Assembly: GCF_011759605.1 (NCBI RefSeq)
Contig: NZ_JAAOYX010000001.1
Location: 806,001 to 870,000, forward strand
Origin: Luteibacter sp. SG786
Lineage (GTDB): Bacteria; Pseudomonadota; Gammaproteobacteria; Xanthomonadales; Rhodanobacteraceae
Length of the DNA stretch: 64,000 bases
Direction of reading: 5' to 3'
Position 1 is the stretch's first letter; every line of letters begins with the position of its first letter. Under the pieces are notes generated by a model that saw only the letters and a list, made by a program, of their open reading frames with translations, was not told the DNA's origin and did not search any database. Positions 1 to 7,704 of the stretch are shown here, piece after piece. Made by a program: the position numbers and the translations under genes.

Positions 1-354
1 CGCGATCTGGCGTTCCGGGTAAGGCTCGGTCATGGTCTGCCGCGCCGAATGGAACCAGTCGGGATAACGGCCGGTGTTCACCAGTTCGATGCCGATCGAG
101 CGCGGGTTGTAGCCACGGGTGTGGTGGGCGACGCGCAGCGGGTCGACGTAGCAGAGCACCGAGCCGTCGCGGTCGATGTAGTAGTGGCCGCTGTTGCCGG
201 CGCCCGAATCGTAGAGCACGCGCTCGCCGTACTCGCGGGCCATGGCCAGATCGGGCAGTTCGGTGCAATGGATGACGACAAGGTCGATCTCGTCCGGAAG
301 ACGCTCGGGCAGGCGGGATTCGTAGGGCAGGGGGGCATGGAGAATGTCGATCAT
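1..354 (-). CDS. N-acetylmuramoyl-L-alanine amidase (Amidase_2 family), 3' part outside the window
   Basis: The first 118 codons of a gene that runs off the left edge. The N-terminus shows the zinc amidase fold: VVIHCTELPD places the first zinc-ligand histidine near residue 29, YYIDRDGSVLCYV is the typical beta-hairpin, and VAHHTRGYNPRSIGIELVN carries the second histidine and the conserved SIGIE strand. Enzymes of this family cut the amide bond between N-acetylmuramic acid and L-alanine in peptidoglycan or in anhydro-muropeptides. No signal peptide precedes the domain, so a cytoplasmic, AmpD-like recycling role is possible, but the C-terminal ligands needed to decide are outside the window. 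The ATG at 354 is the only start that keeps the N-terminus compact. Confidence 0.85.
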   Translation of the reverse strand, partial: MIDILHAPLPYESRLPERLPDEIDLVVIHCTELPDLAMAREYGERVLYDSGAGNSGHYYIDRDGSVLCYVDPLRVAHHTRGYNPRSIGIELVNTGRYPDWFHSARQTMTEPYPERQIA

Positions 355-399
355 GCCGCTTTGATAACATAGCCGGTCATTCCGCGTACGGAGACCGCC

Positions 400-918
400 A
401 TGCGCGGCCATATCATCCTTTCCCACGGTTCCGATTCCGGCCCCGACGCCACCAAGGTGAGTGCCCTCGCCGCCGTCGCCGAATCGCTCGGCTGGAGCAC
501 GGCGCGGCCGGATTACCGAGAGGACGATGCCCGGGGTCACGCGGGGTCCATCGATCCGCGCCTGGCGCGCCTGGCCGCCGCGATCTCGGCATCGCCGACG
601 CCCCCGGTCCTGGTCGGGTCGAGCATGGGCGCCTTCGTTTCCGGCCTCGCCTCGCTGGATGCGCCGGTGGCGGGCCTTTTCCTGCTCGCCCTGCCCACGC
701 GCATTCCGGGCTATCCACGCTCCTTCGCTGTGCGGCCTGGCGTGCCGTCCTTCCTTGTGCATGGGTACGCCGACGACGTGTGCCCGCTCGACGAGGCGCT
801 GGCGTTCGCCAGCGGCCACGCCATGCCCGCCCTGCTGGTGCAGGACGACCATCGCCTCGGCGCGAGCCTTCCCGACATCGAGGCGGCCTTCCGCCGCTTC
901 CTGGACACCCTGGCATGA
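400..918 (+). CDS. Small alpha/beta-fold hydrolase
   Basis: A 172-residue protein with the features of a minimal alpha/beta hydrolase: an N-terminal strand IILSHGSDSG that would form the oxyanion-hole loop, a nucleophile elbow GSSMG (Ser75), an acidic residue in HGYADDVCP (Asp125/126) and a late histidine in QDDHRLG (His151). The order Ser-Asp-His fits the family triad. There is no signal peptide, so it is probably cytosolic. The substrate cannot be read from the sequence; related short proteins are annotated as esterases or thioesterases. Its stop codon overlaps the start of rlmKL by four bases (ATGA), so the two are probably co-transcribed and translationally coupled. Confidence 0.8.
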   Translation: MRGHIILSHGSDSGPDATKVSALAAVAESLGWSTARPDYREDDARGHAGSIDPRLARLAAAISASPTPPVLVGSSMGAFVSGLASLDAPVAGLFLLALPTRIPGYPRSFAVRPGVPSFLVHGYADDVCPLDEALAFASGHAMPALLVQDDHRLGASLPDIEAAFRRFLDTLA

Positions 919-3059
919 CTGCTTTTTTCGCCACCTGTCCCAAGGGGCTGGAATACCTTCTCAAGGACGAACTGGTCGCCCTGGGTGCCGGCGACGTGCG
1001 CGAGGCCCTGGCGGGGGTGTCCTTCACGGGCACCATGGAAACCGCGTATCGGGCCTGCCTCTGGTCGCGCATGGCCAGCCGCGTGCTTCTGCCCCTGGCC
1101 GAGTTCGACGCTGCCGATCCCGACGCGCTCTACGCGGGCGTGCAGGCCATCGATTGGGCGGAGCACCTCGCTGCGCACGGCACGCTGGCCGTGGATGCCA
1201 ACACGGCCCAGAGCAAGCTCACCCATAGCCAGTTCATCGCGCTGAAGACCAAGGACGCCATCGTCGACCAGTTCCGCGCCGCCAGCGGCGCCCGGCCCGA
1301 CGTCGACCCGGAAGAACCGGACCTGCGGATCAACGTGCGCCTCCGTCGCGACCGCGCCACGGTCTCGATCGATCTTTCCGGTTCGCCGCTGCATCGCCGC
1401 GGCTGGCGCGAGCAGCAGGGCGAGGCCCCGCTGAAGGAAAACCTCGCCGCCGCGATGCTCGTCCGCGCGCAATGGCCGCGCATCTATGCGGAGGGCGGCG
1501 CGCTTGTCGATCCGATGTGTGGCTCCGGCACCCTGCTGATCGAGGGGGCGCTCATGGCCGCTGGCGTGGCGCCGGGTCTGCGCAGGGACTACTACGGGTT
1601 CCTGGGTTGGCTGAAACACGATTACGCGCTCTGGCGCACGATCTACGACGAAGCGAAGGCGCTCGCCGACGAGGGGATGCGCAGCTTGCGGCCGGTGTTC
1701 TTCGGTAGCGACTCGGACCCGCACATGGTGCAGACCGCGAAGCGCAACGCGCAGAGCGCGGGCGTGGCCGGTTTCGTCCATCTGGACCGTCGCGACGCGG
1801 TTCACGTGGAGCCGCCGCCGGACGCCCCGCTGGGCCTGGTCATCACCAATCCGCCCTACGGCGAGCGGCTGGGCGATCGGGCCGAACTACCGGTGCTGTA
1901 TCGCGAACTGGGACAGGCGTTGAAGGACCGCTTCGCCGGTTGGCGCGCGGCGGTGCTCGCGGGCGACGAAGAACTCGGACGTGCCCTGCGTCTCAGTCCG
2001 GACAAGCGCTACGCGCTGTACAACGGCGCGTTGGAAACCCCGCTCCTCACGTTCTCGCTCCGCGCCCGCGACGAGGCTCCGCGCGAAGCGAAGCCGCTCT
2101 CCGCCGGCGCGCAGATGCTGAAGAACCGGCTGGAGAAGAACGTCCGTCACCTGCGCAAGCGGCTGGCTCGCGAAGGCATCACCTGCTGGCGGGCCTACGA
2201 CCAGGATCTGCCGGAATACGCCGCAGCCATCGACGTGTACGAGGACTGGCTGCACATCCAGGAGTACAAGGCGCCGCAGGACGTACCGGCGGACGTTGCC
2301 CGCATCCGTGTGCGCGAGATCGTGCGCGTGGCAGGCGAAGTGTTCGGCACGCCGCGCGAACGGATCGCTGTGAAGACGCGCGAACGCGGCAAGGGCGGTT
2401 CCAAGTACGGCCAGTTCGACCAGAAGGGCGAGTTCGTCGAGGTGCACGAGGGCGGGCTCACCTTCCTCATCAACCCCACCGATTACCTGGACACAGGACT
2501 GTTCCTGGACCACCGCCTCGTTCGGGCGCGCATCCGGGAACTGGCCGCGGGCAAGCATTTCCTGAACCTGTTCGCGTACACGGGCACGGCCAGCGTCTAT
2601 GCGGCGGCGGGCGATGCGCGGGACACCACGACGGTCGACCTGTCGGGCACCTACCTCGACTGGGCGTCGCGCAACCTCGCGCTGAACGGCTTCACTGGGA
2701 ACCGTCACCGCCTGGTGCAGGAAGACGCGTTCACGTTCCTGCGCAATCGCTCCATGCAGTACGGGCTGATCTATGTGGATCCGCCCACCTTCTCGAACTC
2801 CAAGAAGGCGGAGGATTTCGACGTCCAGCGCGACCACGTGGAGCTCCTGTTGCTGTGCGCGGAGCGCCTGCTGCCCGACGGCGTGATCGTATTCTCGAAC
2901 AATTTCCGCCGTTTCCAGCTTGATCGCGCCGCGCTGGAGCCCCACCTTTCCATTGAGGACTGGAGCGCTGCGAGCATTCCGTTCGACTTCGCGAGGCGCC
3001 ACGACATCCACGGTTGCTGGCTGCTTCGCAAGCCGTTCGTTAACCCATGGAAAACGTGA
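915..3059 (+). CDS. rlmKL: Bifunctional 23S rRNA methyltransferase RlmKL (G2445 m2 / G2069 m7)
   Basis: A 714-residue fusion protein, close to the roughly 700 residues of E. coli RlmKL. The N-terminus (MTAFFATCPKGLE) begins the THUMP-containing RlmL half, with the SAM loop VDPMCGSGT near residue 198 and the catalytic motif NPPYGERLG near residue 312. The C-terminal RlmK half has a second SAM site LNLFAYTGTASVY near residue 553 and YVDPPTFSNSKK near residue 622. By family knowledge the two halves methylate G2445 and G2069 of 23S rRNA in the peptidyl-transferase region. The reading frame is open further upstream, but the ATG at 915 overlapping the preceding stop gives the N-terminus expected for the family. 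Confidence 0.95.
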   Translation: MTAFFATCPKGLEYLLKDELVALGAGDVREALAGVSFTGTMETAYRACLWSRMASRVLLPLAEFDAADPDALYAGVQAIDWAEHLAAHGTLAVDANTAQSKLTHSQFIALKTKDAIVDQFRAASGARPDVDPEEPDLRINVRLRRDRATVSIDLSGSPLHRRGWREQQGEAPLKENLAAAMLVRAQWPRIYAEGGALVDPMCGSGTLLIEGALMAAGVAPGLRRDYYGFLGWLKHDYALWRTIYDEAKALADEGMRSLRPVFFGSDSDPHMVQTAKRNAQSAGVAGFVHLDRRDAVHVEPPPDAPLGLVITNPPYGERLGDRAELPVLYRELGQALKDRFAGWRAAVLAGDEELGRALRLSPDKRYALYNGALETPLLTFSLRARDEAPREAKPLSAGAQMLKNRLEKNVRHLRKRLAREGITCWRAYDQDLPEYAAAIDVYEDWLHIQEYKAPQDVPADVARIRVREIVRVAGEVFGTPRERIAVKTRERGKGGSKYGQFDQKGEFVEVHEGGLTFLINPTDYLDTGLFLDHRLVRARIRELAAGKHFLNLFAYTGTASVYAAAGDARDTTTVDLSGTYLDWASRNLALNGFTGNRHRLVQEDAFTFLRNRSMQYGLIYVDPPTFSNSKKAEDFDVQRDHVELLLLCAERLLPDGVIVFSNNFRRFQLDRAALEPHLSIEDWSAASIPFDFARRHDIHGCWLLRKPFVNPWKT

Positions 3060-3136
3060 AGGGAAGGTCGAGAAAACTTCAGTCCGGATTCAGCGCCACA
3101 GCGCGAATCTGCGCTCGACACCCGGAGGTAACTGTC

Positions 3137-3553
3137 ATGAAAGGTAAGTTCGTCAAGTCGAGTCTGGCCCTCGCCGCTGCGGGTCTGATGGCTTTCGCGC
3201 CTGGCGCGTTCGCACGTGGGCACGGCTATTACGGCGGCTACCATGGCGGCTACGGCTACCACGGTGGGTACTATCGCGGCGGCTACGGCTACCCCGGTTA
3301 CTATCATGGCCATGGCCACTACGACAGCGCGGGTCGCTGGATCGCCGGTGCGATCGTTGCCGGTGCGGTGGTCGGTCTGGTCGCCAATGCGACCGCGCCT
3401 CGCACGGTCGTCTACGACCGGCCCGTCTACTACAGCCGTCCGGCCACCGTGGTCTACGAAGACGCGCCGGTGGTTACCCGTCGCGTAACGACCACGACGA
3501 CCTACGTCGACGACGGCTACGGCACACGCTACGTCCGCGACGACGGCTATTGA
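3137..3553 (+). CDS. Secreted glycine/tyrosine/histidine-rich protein
   Basis: A 138-residue protein starting with a clear signal peptide (MKGKFVKSSLALAAAGLMAF, cleavage likely after GAFA). The next 35 residues are repeats of Gly-Gly-Tyr, His-Gly and Tyr-His-Gly. A hydrophobic glycine/alanine/valine segment follows (IAGAIVAGAVVGLVANA) that could insert in a membrane, and the tail is rich in Tyr, Val, Thr and Asp. An AGGAGG-like ribosome site (CGGAGGT) lies just before the ATG at 3137; the frame is open upstream but lacks a better site. The composition resembles small envelope proteins of unknown role. A metal-binding or surface-coating function through His and Tyr is conceivable but not demonstrated. 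A strong terminator follows. Confidence 0.8.
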   Translation: MKGKFVKSSLALAAAGLMAFAPGAFARGHGYYGGYHGGYGYHGGYYRGGYGYPGYYHGHGHYDSAGRWIAGAIVAGAVVGLVANATAPRTVVYDRPVYYSRPATVVYEDAPVVTRRVTTTTTYVDDGYGTRYVRDDGY

Positions 3554-3574
3554 TTGTCCGTTCGGACGAACGAG

Positions 3575-3603
3575 AAGCCCGGCTGCAAGCCGGGCTTTTT
3601 TTT
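3575..3603 (+). terminator. Rho-independent terminator of the Gly/Tyr/His-rich gene
   Basis: A perfect 10-bp inverted repeat AAGCCCGGCT / AGCCGGGCTT with a three-base loop, followed by eight thymines. It begins 22 bases after the stop codon at 3553. Geometry and T-run are textbook for intrinsic termination on the plus strand. Confidence 0.93.
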
Positions 3604-3718
3604 CGCGTATTTCCGGGGTGCGTGTGTGACGTCGTATCGTGGAGTCAGTGTGGGGTTCGCTTCGTAGGTTTGGCTCGCCTTGCGGCCTCGCTCGCGGCGC
3701 CTGTGCCGTGGCTTGAGA

Positions 3719-3956
3719 GCCAGTACCCGTTCCCCTCGCCGCGAAGACTTACGTCGTTCCTTGCGAACGGAGAGCCGCTGCGCGGCTAGTGTCTTATGGC
3801 TTCGCCGCGGCGGACCCGGGCGTCCGGGCGGGGGGGCTTCGACTCGGCGTCCTGCCTCGGCGAAGACGGCCGGCCATCCAGGCCGGCCCCCTTCGGGCCT
3901 CTTCCGCCCGGCCACCCTCGACTCCAGACATCGCGGCGAGGGGAACGGGTACTGGC
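3719..3956. repeat. Element bounded by a perfect 26-bp inverted repeat
   Basis: The arms at 3719-3744 and 3931-3956 are exact reverse complements over 26 bases (core CAGTACCCGTTCCCCTCGCC). They enclose 186 bases that are GC-rich and contain further small palindromes such as GGCCGG. No protein is encoded. The structure is that of a miniature inverted-repeat element or a large cruciform-forming repeat. No obvious flanking target duplication was seen. Confidence 0.75.
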
Positions 3957-4037
3957 AGCGGACGGTGCGGGGTGTTGGTGGGAGAGCCGGAGCAGGAGCC
4001 GATGGCTGCTCTCGCATCTTGTCGGGCGAGGCGCTGG

Positions 4038-4057
4038 GTGCCTGCTTTCGCAGGCAC
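4038..4057. repeat. Short hairpin repeat, relative of the element at 63.56 kb
   Basis: Eight-base arms GTGCCTGC and GCAGGCAC around TTTC. The context GGCGCTGGG before it and GACGGT after it is shared with the hairpin at 63557-63576, where arm bases differ in a compensating way (GTTCCTGC / GCAGGAAC). Conservation of pairing rather than of sequence suggests that the hairpin itself is what is maintained. Confidence 0.65.
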
Positions 4058-4121
4058 GACGGTAGGTGGGGACGCTGCGATACCGTCGCGTCGTGCTCTT
4101 GTGGGAGCCGCTTCGCTTTGT

Positions 4122-4203
4122 GTGGGAGCCGCTTCAGCGGCGATGGGTGCTCGCGGCAAGATGGCCCGCTGCCGCGGGATCGCCGGCGTAGCCGGCTCCC
4201 ACA
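4122..4203 (+). repeat. 82-bp palindromic repeat, copy 1
   Basis: Begins GTGGGAGCCGCTTCAGCGGC and ends GCCGGCTCCCACA. The outer ends are inverted repeats and there are inner palindromes (CCGCTTCAGCGG, CCGCTGCCGCGG). It is directly preceded by a half copy of the left end (4101-4120). Same length as the copies at 47299, 48262, 51454 and 61128. Confidence 0.85.
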
Positions 4204-4337
4204 GAGAGCGTCGCGAATCGTCTCTCGTGCGGATGGGGGAATTGTAGGAGCGCGCCTTGCGCGCGACATGTTTTGAGGCCGAAACCTGGGAACTGACGCC
4301 AAGCCACGTACTACACACTACGCGCCGCCAGAACTTT

Positions 4338-5768
4338 TTATCCCGACGACAGGGACGTGGCGAGCCTGCGAATGCCTTCGCGGATGTCGGGAAGGGTCAT
4401 CTGGGCGTAACCGAGCAGCAGGCCCGGGCGGGCGTGGCGAAGGAAATAGCCTGAAACGGGGTACACGCCTACGTCATGGCTTGCAGCGGTGTCGATGGCT
4501 CGACGCTCGTCGGAACTGGCCGGCAGCCACAGCACGACGTGCGCGCCTGCGCCCGCGCCGGTCGTGCGCAATGTGCTTCCCCAGGTCGTGTCCATGGCGT
4601 CGAGCAGTGCATCGCGGCGTGTCGCCAGGCTGCGGCGAACGCGGCGGAGATGGAGTTCGTAGCTTCCCGAGTCGATGAACTCGGCGAGGACACGTTGTTC
4701 AAGTCCCGCCGTATGACGATCGGCAAGCCATTTCGCGGCTTCGAACACACCGACGAGAGCCTTGGGCACGATCAAGTAACCGATGCGCAGCGCCGCAAAC
4801 ACCGTTCGCGAGAATGTGCCGACGTAGATGACCCTGGTGCCCCCATCCAGGCCTTGCAGCGATTCCAGCGGTTGCCCGTCATAGCGGAACTCGCCGTCGT
4901 AGTCGTCTTCCACCACCACGGCACCGCACCGGTTCGCCCAGTCGAGTATCGCTAGCCTGCGTGCCATCGTCAGCGCGCCGCCGGTGGGGAATTGGTGGGA
5001 GGGAGTCAGGAACAAGGCGCGAGCCGAAGGCGGCAGCTTGCCTGGATCAAGCCCTGCCTCGTCGACGTCCACCGGACAAAGCCGGGCGCCGGACGCCGCG
5101 AGGATCGCCCGGGTACCCTGGTAGTGGGGGTTCTCGATGGCGACCGCGTCCCCGGGGTCGACCAGCACGCGGACGACGAGGTCGATGGCCTGCTGCGAAC
5201 CGTTCACCACGATGACCTGCGACGGCTCGCAGGACACGCCCCGCGAGCGTCTGACATGGGTGCAGATCGCTTCCCGCAGGCTCGGATGGCCGGCGGCCGG
5301 GCCATAGTCGAGTTCGCGCGTCGAGGCCTGCCTTGCGTGCTTCGTCAGGAGCCGCCGCCAGCGCGCGAACGGGAAGTCGGCGACGTCGCTGCGGCCATAA
5401 GCGAAGTCGTACCGCCGCCAGGCGCGGGTTGCGGGAAAGACGAAGCCTTCGGATGGCGCGGCCGACAGGTGCCGGCCGTACCGGGACAGGTCGATGGCGG
5501 CGGCAGGGCGTTCGGGCGCCTTTGCCGCGACCTCGGGCGAGACGAAACATCCCGAGCCGCGACGGGCGGCGATGTAGCCCTCGGCCTGGAGCTGTTCGAA
5601 AGCGGTGACCACGACGGAGCGCGAGACGCTCCACTGCTCGGCGAGGTCCCTCGTGGAGGGAAGCCGATCGCCTGCGCCCAGGCGACCCGAGCGGATCGCA
5701 TGGCGAACGCCCTCGAAGATCTGCCGGCCAAGAGGGCTACCTGGATGAAGTGGTATGGACAATTCCAT
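4338..5768 (-). CDS. MocR-type GntR/aminotransferase-fold regulator (PdxR-like) lacking the PLP lysine
   Basis: A 476-residue protein with an N-terminal GntR winged helix (residues 10-75, RLPSTRDLAEQWSVSRSVV) joined to a fold-type I aminotransferase domain. The PLP-site landmarks ENPHYQ, EDDYDGEFRY and GTFSRTVFAALRIGY are present. In MocR proteins the serine of GTFS is normally followed by the lysine that binds PLP; here residue 321 is arginine, encoded by CGA at 4806-4808. It may therefore bind PLP non-covalently, or bind another ligand. It is divergent from a PNPOx-like gene 73 bases away, the usual arrangement in which a MocR protein controls its neighbour. The ATG at 5768 was chosen because the GntR domain starts right after it. 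Confidence 0.9.
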   Translation of the reverse strand: MELSIPLHPGSPLGRQIFEGVRHAIRSGRLGAGDRLPSTRDLAEQWSVSRSVVVTAFEQLQAEGYIAARRGSGCFVSPEVAAKAPERPAAAIDLSRYGRHLSAAPSEGFVFPATRAWRRYDFAYGRSDVADFPFARWRRLLTKHARQASTRELDYGPAAGHPSLREAICTHVRRSRGVSCEPSQVIVVNGSQQAIDLVVRVLVDPGDAVAIENPHYQGTRAILAASGARLCPVDVDEAGLDPGKLPPSARALFLTPSHQFPTGGALTMARRLAILDWANRCGAVVVEDDYDGEFRYDGQPLESLQGLDGGTRVIYVGTFSRTVFAALRIGYLIVPKALVGVFEAAKWLADRHTAGLEQRVLAEFIDSGSYELHLRRVRRSLATRRDALLDAMDTTWGSTLRTTGAGAGAHVVLWLPASSDERRAIDTAASHDVGVYPVSGYFLRHARPGLLLGYAQMTLPDIREGIRRLATSLSSG

Positions 5769-5772
5769 AAAA

Positions 5773-5795
5773 AGTGGCTCTTCAACAAGACCACT
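5773..5795. promoter_or_regulatory. Candidate MocR operator
   Basis: A near-perfect inverted repeat AGTGG(C)TCTT-CAAC-AAGACCACT in the gap between the divergent MocR gene and the flavoprotein gene, with a second, more distant pair TATGGACA (5754-5761) and TGTCCATA (5815-5822). Position and symmetry suit an autoregulatory operator for the adjacent regulator. No binding evidence exists in the sequence itself. Confidence 0.45.
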
Positions 5796-5841
5796 ATAGC
5801 GGCCACCATCGCTGTGTCCATAATGAAATTGGGGGTGGGTC

Positions 5842-6522
5842 TTGGAGCACACGTCGCGCTCGGAGTTGAGGCAACTCGCTGCCCGCGGCACGCACGATTG
5901 GGCGGTCATCGCCGCGATCCTGGATGCGGGCTTCATGGCCAGCATCGCCTTCGCAAGCGAGGGACAGCCCTTCGTCCTGCCCATGCTGTACGGCCGCGAC
6001 GGCCGCACATTGTTCCTTCACGGCGCGGCCAGCGCGCGCATCATGGGGGAGCTACGCGGCGCCATTCCCGTCTGTGTCTCGGTCACCTTGGTGGATGGTT
6101 TGGTGCTCGCGCGCTCCGCGTTCAATCACTCGCTGAACTACCGCTCCGTAGTGGCGTTCGGTGGCGCCCGACCCGTCGAAGAACCTCGCGCGAAGCTCCG
6201 CGCACTACGCATCCTTTCCGATCATCTGCTGGCGGGCCGTTGGGAAGACGTGCGCGGCCCGACACGGGCCGAACTCACGCAGACAGCCGTCCTGCAGCTC
6301 GATATCGAAGAGGCGTCCGCCAAGGTGCGCACGGGCCCGCCGGTCGATGACGACGCGGACCTCGGTCGCGCGGTCTGGGCTGGCGTGCTGCCGCTCTCCA
6401 TGTCCGCGGCGGCTCCGGTCGCCGATCCGTTGCTGGACCCCGCCATTGGCGCACCGGCCTACCTTGGGTGTCCCGGCGAGTTCGCGGCCGTGCGTACATC
6501 GGCAGGAAAGGCTGCCTCGTGA
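5842..6522 (+). CDS. Pyridoxamine 5'-phosphate oxidase-like flavin-binding protein
   Basis: A 226-residue protein of the PNPOx-like split-barrel fold: a strand-rich N-terminal half (FMASIAFASEGQPFVLPMLYG, then HGAASARIMGEL) and a central SALNHSLNYRS-like segment (SAFNHSLNYRSVVAFG) where these proteins bind FMN. The genuine PdxH signature is not evident, so it is more probably a flavin reductase or a nitroreductase-related NimA-type protein. It starts at TTG 5842; an in-frame stop at 5824 leaves little room upstream and a strong GGGGGTGGG ribosome site precedes it. It is divergent from the MocR gene, which probably controls it. The next gene overlaps its stop codon. Confidence 0.8.
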   Translation: MEHTSRSELRQLAARGTHDWAVIAAILDAGFMASIAFASEGQPFVLPMLYGRDGRTLFLHGAASARIMGELRGAIPVCVSVTLVDGLVLARSAFNHSLNYRSVVAFGGARPVEEPRAKLRALRILSDHLLAGRWEDVRGPTRAELTQTAVLQLDIEEASAKVRTGPPVDDDADLGRAVWAGVLPLSMSAAAPVADPLLDPAIGAPAYLGCPGEFAAVRTSAGKAAS

Positions 6523-7082
6523 CGCCCCGGCATCTTGTCGCGGCGCTGTGCCTCGCGTTGGCAGGCCCTCGGGTCGTCGCCGTGGAACAGGGCTTGCCGA
6601 CGCCTGCGCCGGACGGACAGCACGATTTCGATTGGGAATGGGGGCGGTGGTTGACGAAAGTGCGCGTGCTGCAAAACCCGCTTTCGGGCGAACCCGCCAG
6701 ATGGGCCGAGTTTTCGGGTACGAGCGTCGTCACGCCGCTGCTCGACGGCAAGGCCAACTTCGTCGAGCTGAAGGTGAAGGGCGCCGGCGGAACCATCGAG
6801 GGCGGCTCGCTACGTCTCTACAGCCCGCGTTCCCATCAATGGAGCCTCAATTTCGCGAATGCTCGCGATGGCCTGCTGACAGCCCCGGTTTACGGCCGAT
6901 TCGACAAGAAGGGCGTCGGCACCTTCGCCGGCACGGACACGGCGAACGGCAAGGCAATCCTGGTGCGTTTCGTCGTCACGCGCCCGTCCGCCGATTCGGC
7001 CCGGTTCGAGCAGGCCTATTCGGCGGACGGCGGAGCGACGTGGGAACTCAACTGGATCGCGACGGACACCCGCGTACGGTAG
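6519..7082 (+). CDS. Secreted DUF1579-like protein of unknown function
   Basis: A 187-residue protein that starts with GTG at 6519 and overlaps the preceding stop by four bases. Residues 1-20 look like a signal peptide (HLVAALCLALAGPRVVAVEQ). The mature part has the pattern HDFDWEWGRW, then PLSGEPARWAEF and a central PLLDGKANFVELK, which resembles secreted or cytosolic DUF1579-type beta-barrel proteins. The C-terminus DGGATWELNWIATDTRV fits that resemblance. No catalytic residues can be named. Coupling to the PNPOx-like gene suggests that both are expressed under the same MocR control. Confidence 0.65.
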   Translation: MTPRHLVAALCLALAGPRVVAVEQGLPTPAPDGQHDFDWEWGRWLTKVRVLQNPLSGEPARWAEFSGTSVVTPLLDGKANFVELKVKGAGGTIEGGSLRLYSPRSHQWSLNFANARDGLLTAPVYGRFDKKGVGTFAGTDTANGKAILVRFVVTRPSADSARFEQAYSADGGATWELNWIATDTRVR

Positions 7083-7088
7083 GAGCGA

Positions 7089-7523
7089 TCAGCGCACCAT
7101 GCCGTTCGGCTCCGCGCCCGACCCCTTGCGCTGGGCATTCTTTTCCAGGCGCTTGTATGTTTCCTTGTCGATCTTCTCGACGGTGCCGATCTGGCACGGC
7201 GGATCGTCGCGGCGCACGATCTGTTCGTTGATGCTGCCGCAGATGCGCATGGGGGCGACGGCCTTGATGTTCTCGGCGGCGCGGAAACGGATGCCGCCGC
7301 CGAGGTCCATGCGGGGGCAGTCGGCGGTGGTCGTGATCTTGAAGAAATTGGGGCCGTTCGCGACGACCACCGTGCGGTTATCCACCATGGCCCAGTTGCT
7401 GATGCGGTCCGTGCGCATGCAGTCGGCCACCGGGAGTTCCTTGCGTGCCTGGGGCCGAGCGTCCTGTGCCTGCACGGCGCAGGTGAAGAGCAGCGAAGCG
7501 GCGAGAAGGTAACGGACGTTCAT
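7089..7523 (-). CDS. Secreted DUF6491-like protein
   Basis: A 144-residue protein with a signal peptide (NVRYLLAASLLFTCAVQAQD, cleavage after AQA). The mature part contains RISNWAMVDNRTVVVANG, four cysteines that could form two disulfides, and ADCPRMDLGGGIRFRA. This order resembles the DUF6491 family found in Xanthomonadales and Sphingomonadales, whose function is unknown. The start at 7523 puts the signal peptide at the N-terminus; the frame is open further upstream but codes for no hydrophobic lead. It is convergent with the preceding secreted protein, six bases apart. Confidence 0.7.
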   Translation of the reverse strand: MNVRYLLAASLLFTCAVQAQDARPQARKELPVADCMRTDRISNWAMVDNRTVVVANGPNFFKITTTADCPRMDLGGGIRFRAAENIKAVAPMRICGSINEQIVRRDDPPCQIGTVEKIDKETYKRLEKNAQRKGSGAEPNGMVR

Positions 7524-7704
7524 GGCGCATCCTCCGGGGCGAGTGGCCCACGTTAAGCCCGAACGGGCCCGGAGGCGAGAGTGCAGGCGGTCCAGGTGCA
7601 CCGGTCGTTAAGCTGGTGGCAGGCTGCGCTCACGTTCGTTGAACGTTTCCTAGGGCATCGTCTCCGAGCATCGCCGTCCCCACCGGCCGTATCGGAACCG
7701 CCGC

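Larger units (their letters stand above)
3604..4337. other. Gene-free, repeat-rich intergenic stretch
   Basis: About 730 bases between the terminator and the end of the convergent MocR gene. I find no supportable gene: the open frames here overlap one another on both strands and have no recognisable protein pattern. The stretch holds a 26-bp perfect inverted repeat with a long spacer, a short hairpin whose relative recurs near 63.56 kb, a half and a full copy of the 82-bp palindrome, and a TAGGAGCGCGCC motif near 4247 that recurs at 47285. It looks like an accumulation site for dispersed repeats between convergent transcription units. Confidence 0.75.

Noticed and set aside
3550-4318. Several overlapping open frames of 80-250 codons in the repeat-rich gap
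   Set aside because: They overlap each other on both strands, translate repeats into Arg/Pro/Ala-rich peptides and have no ribosome sites.
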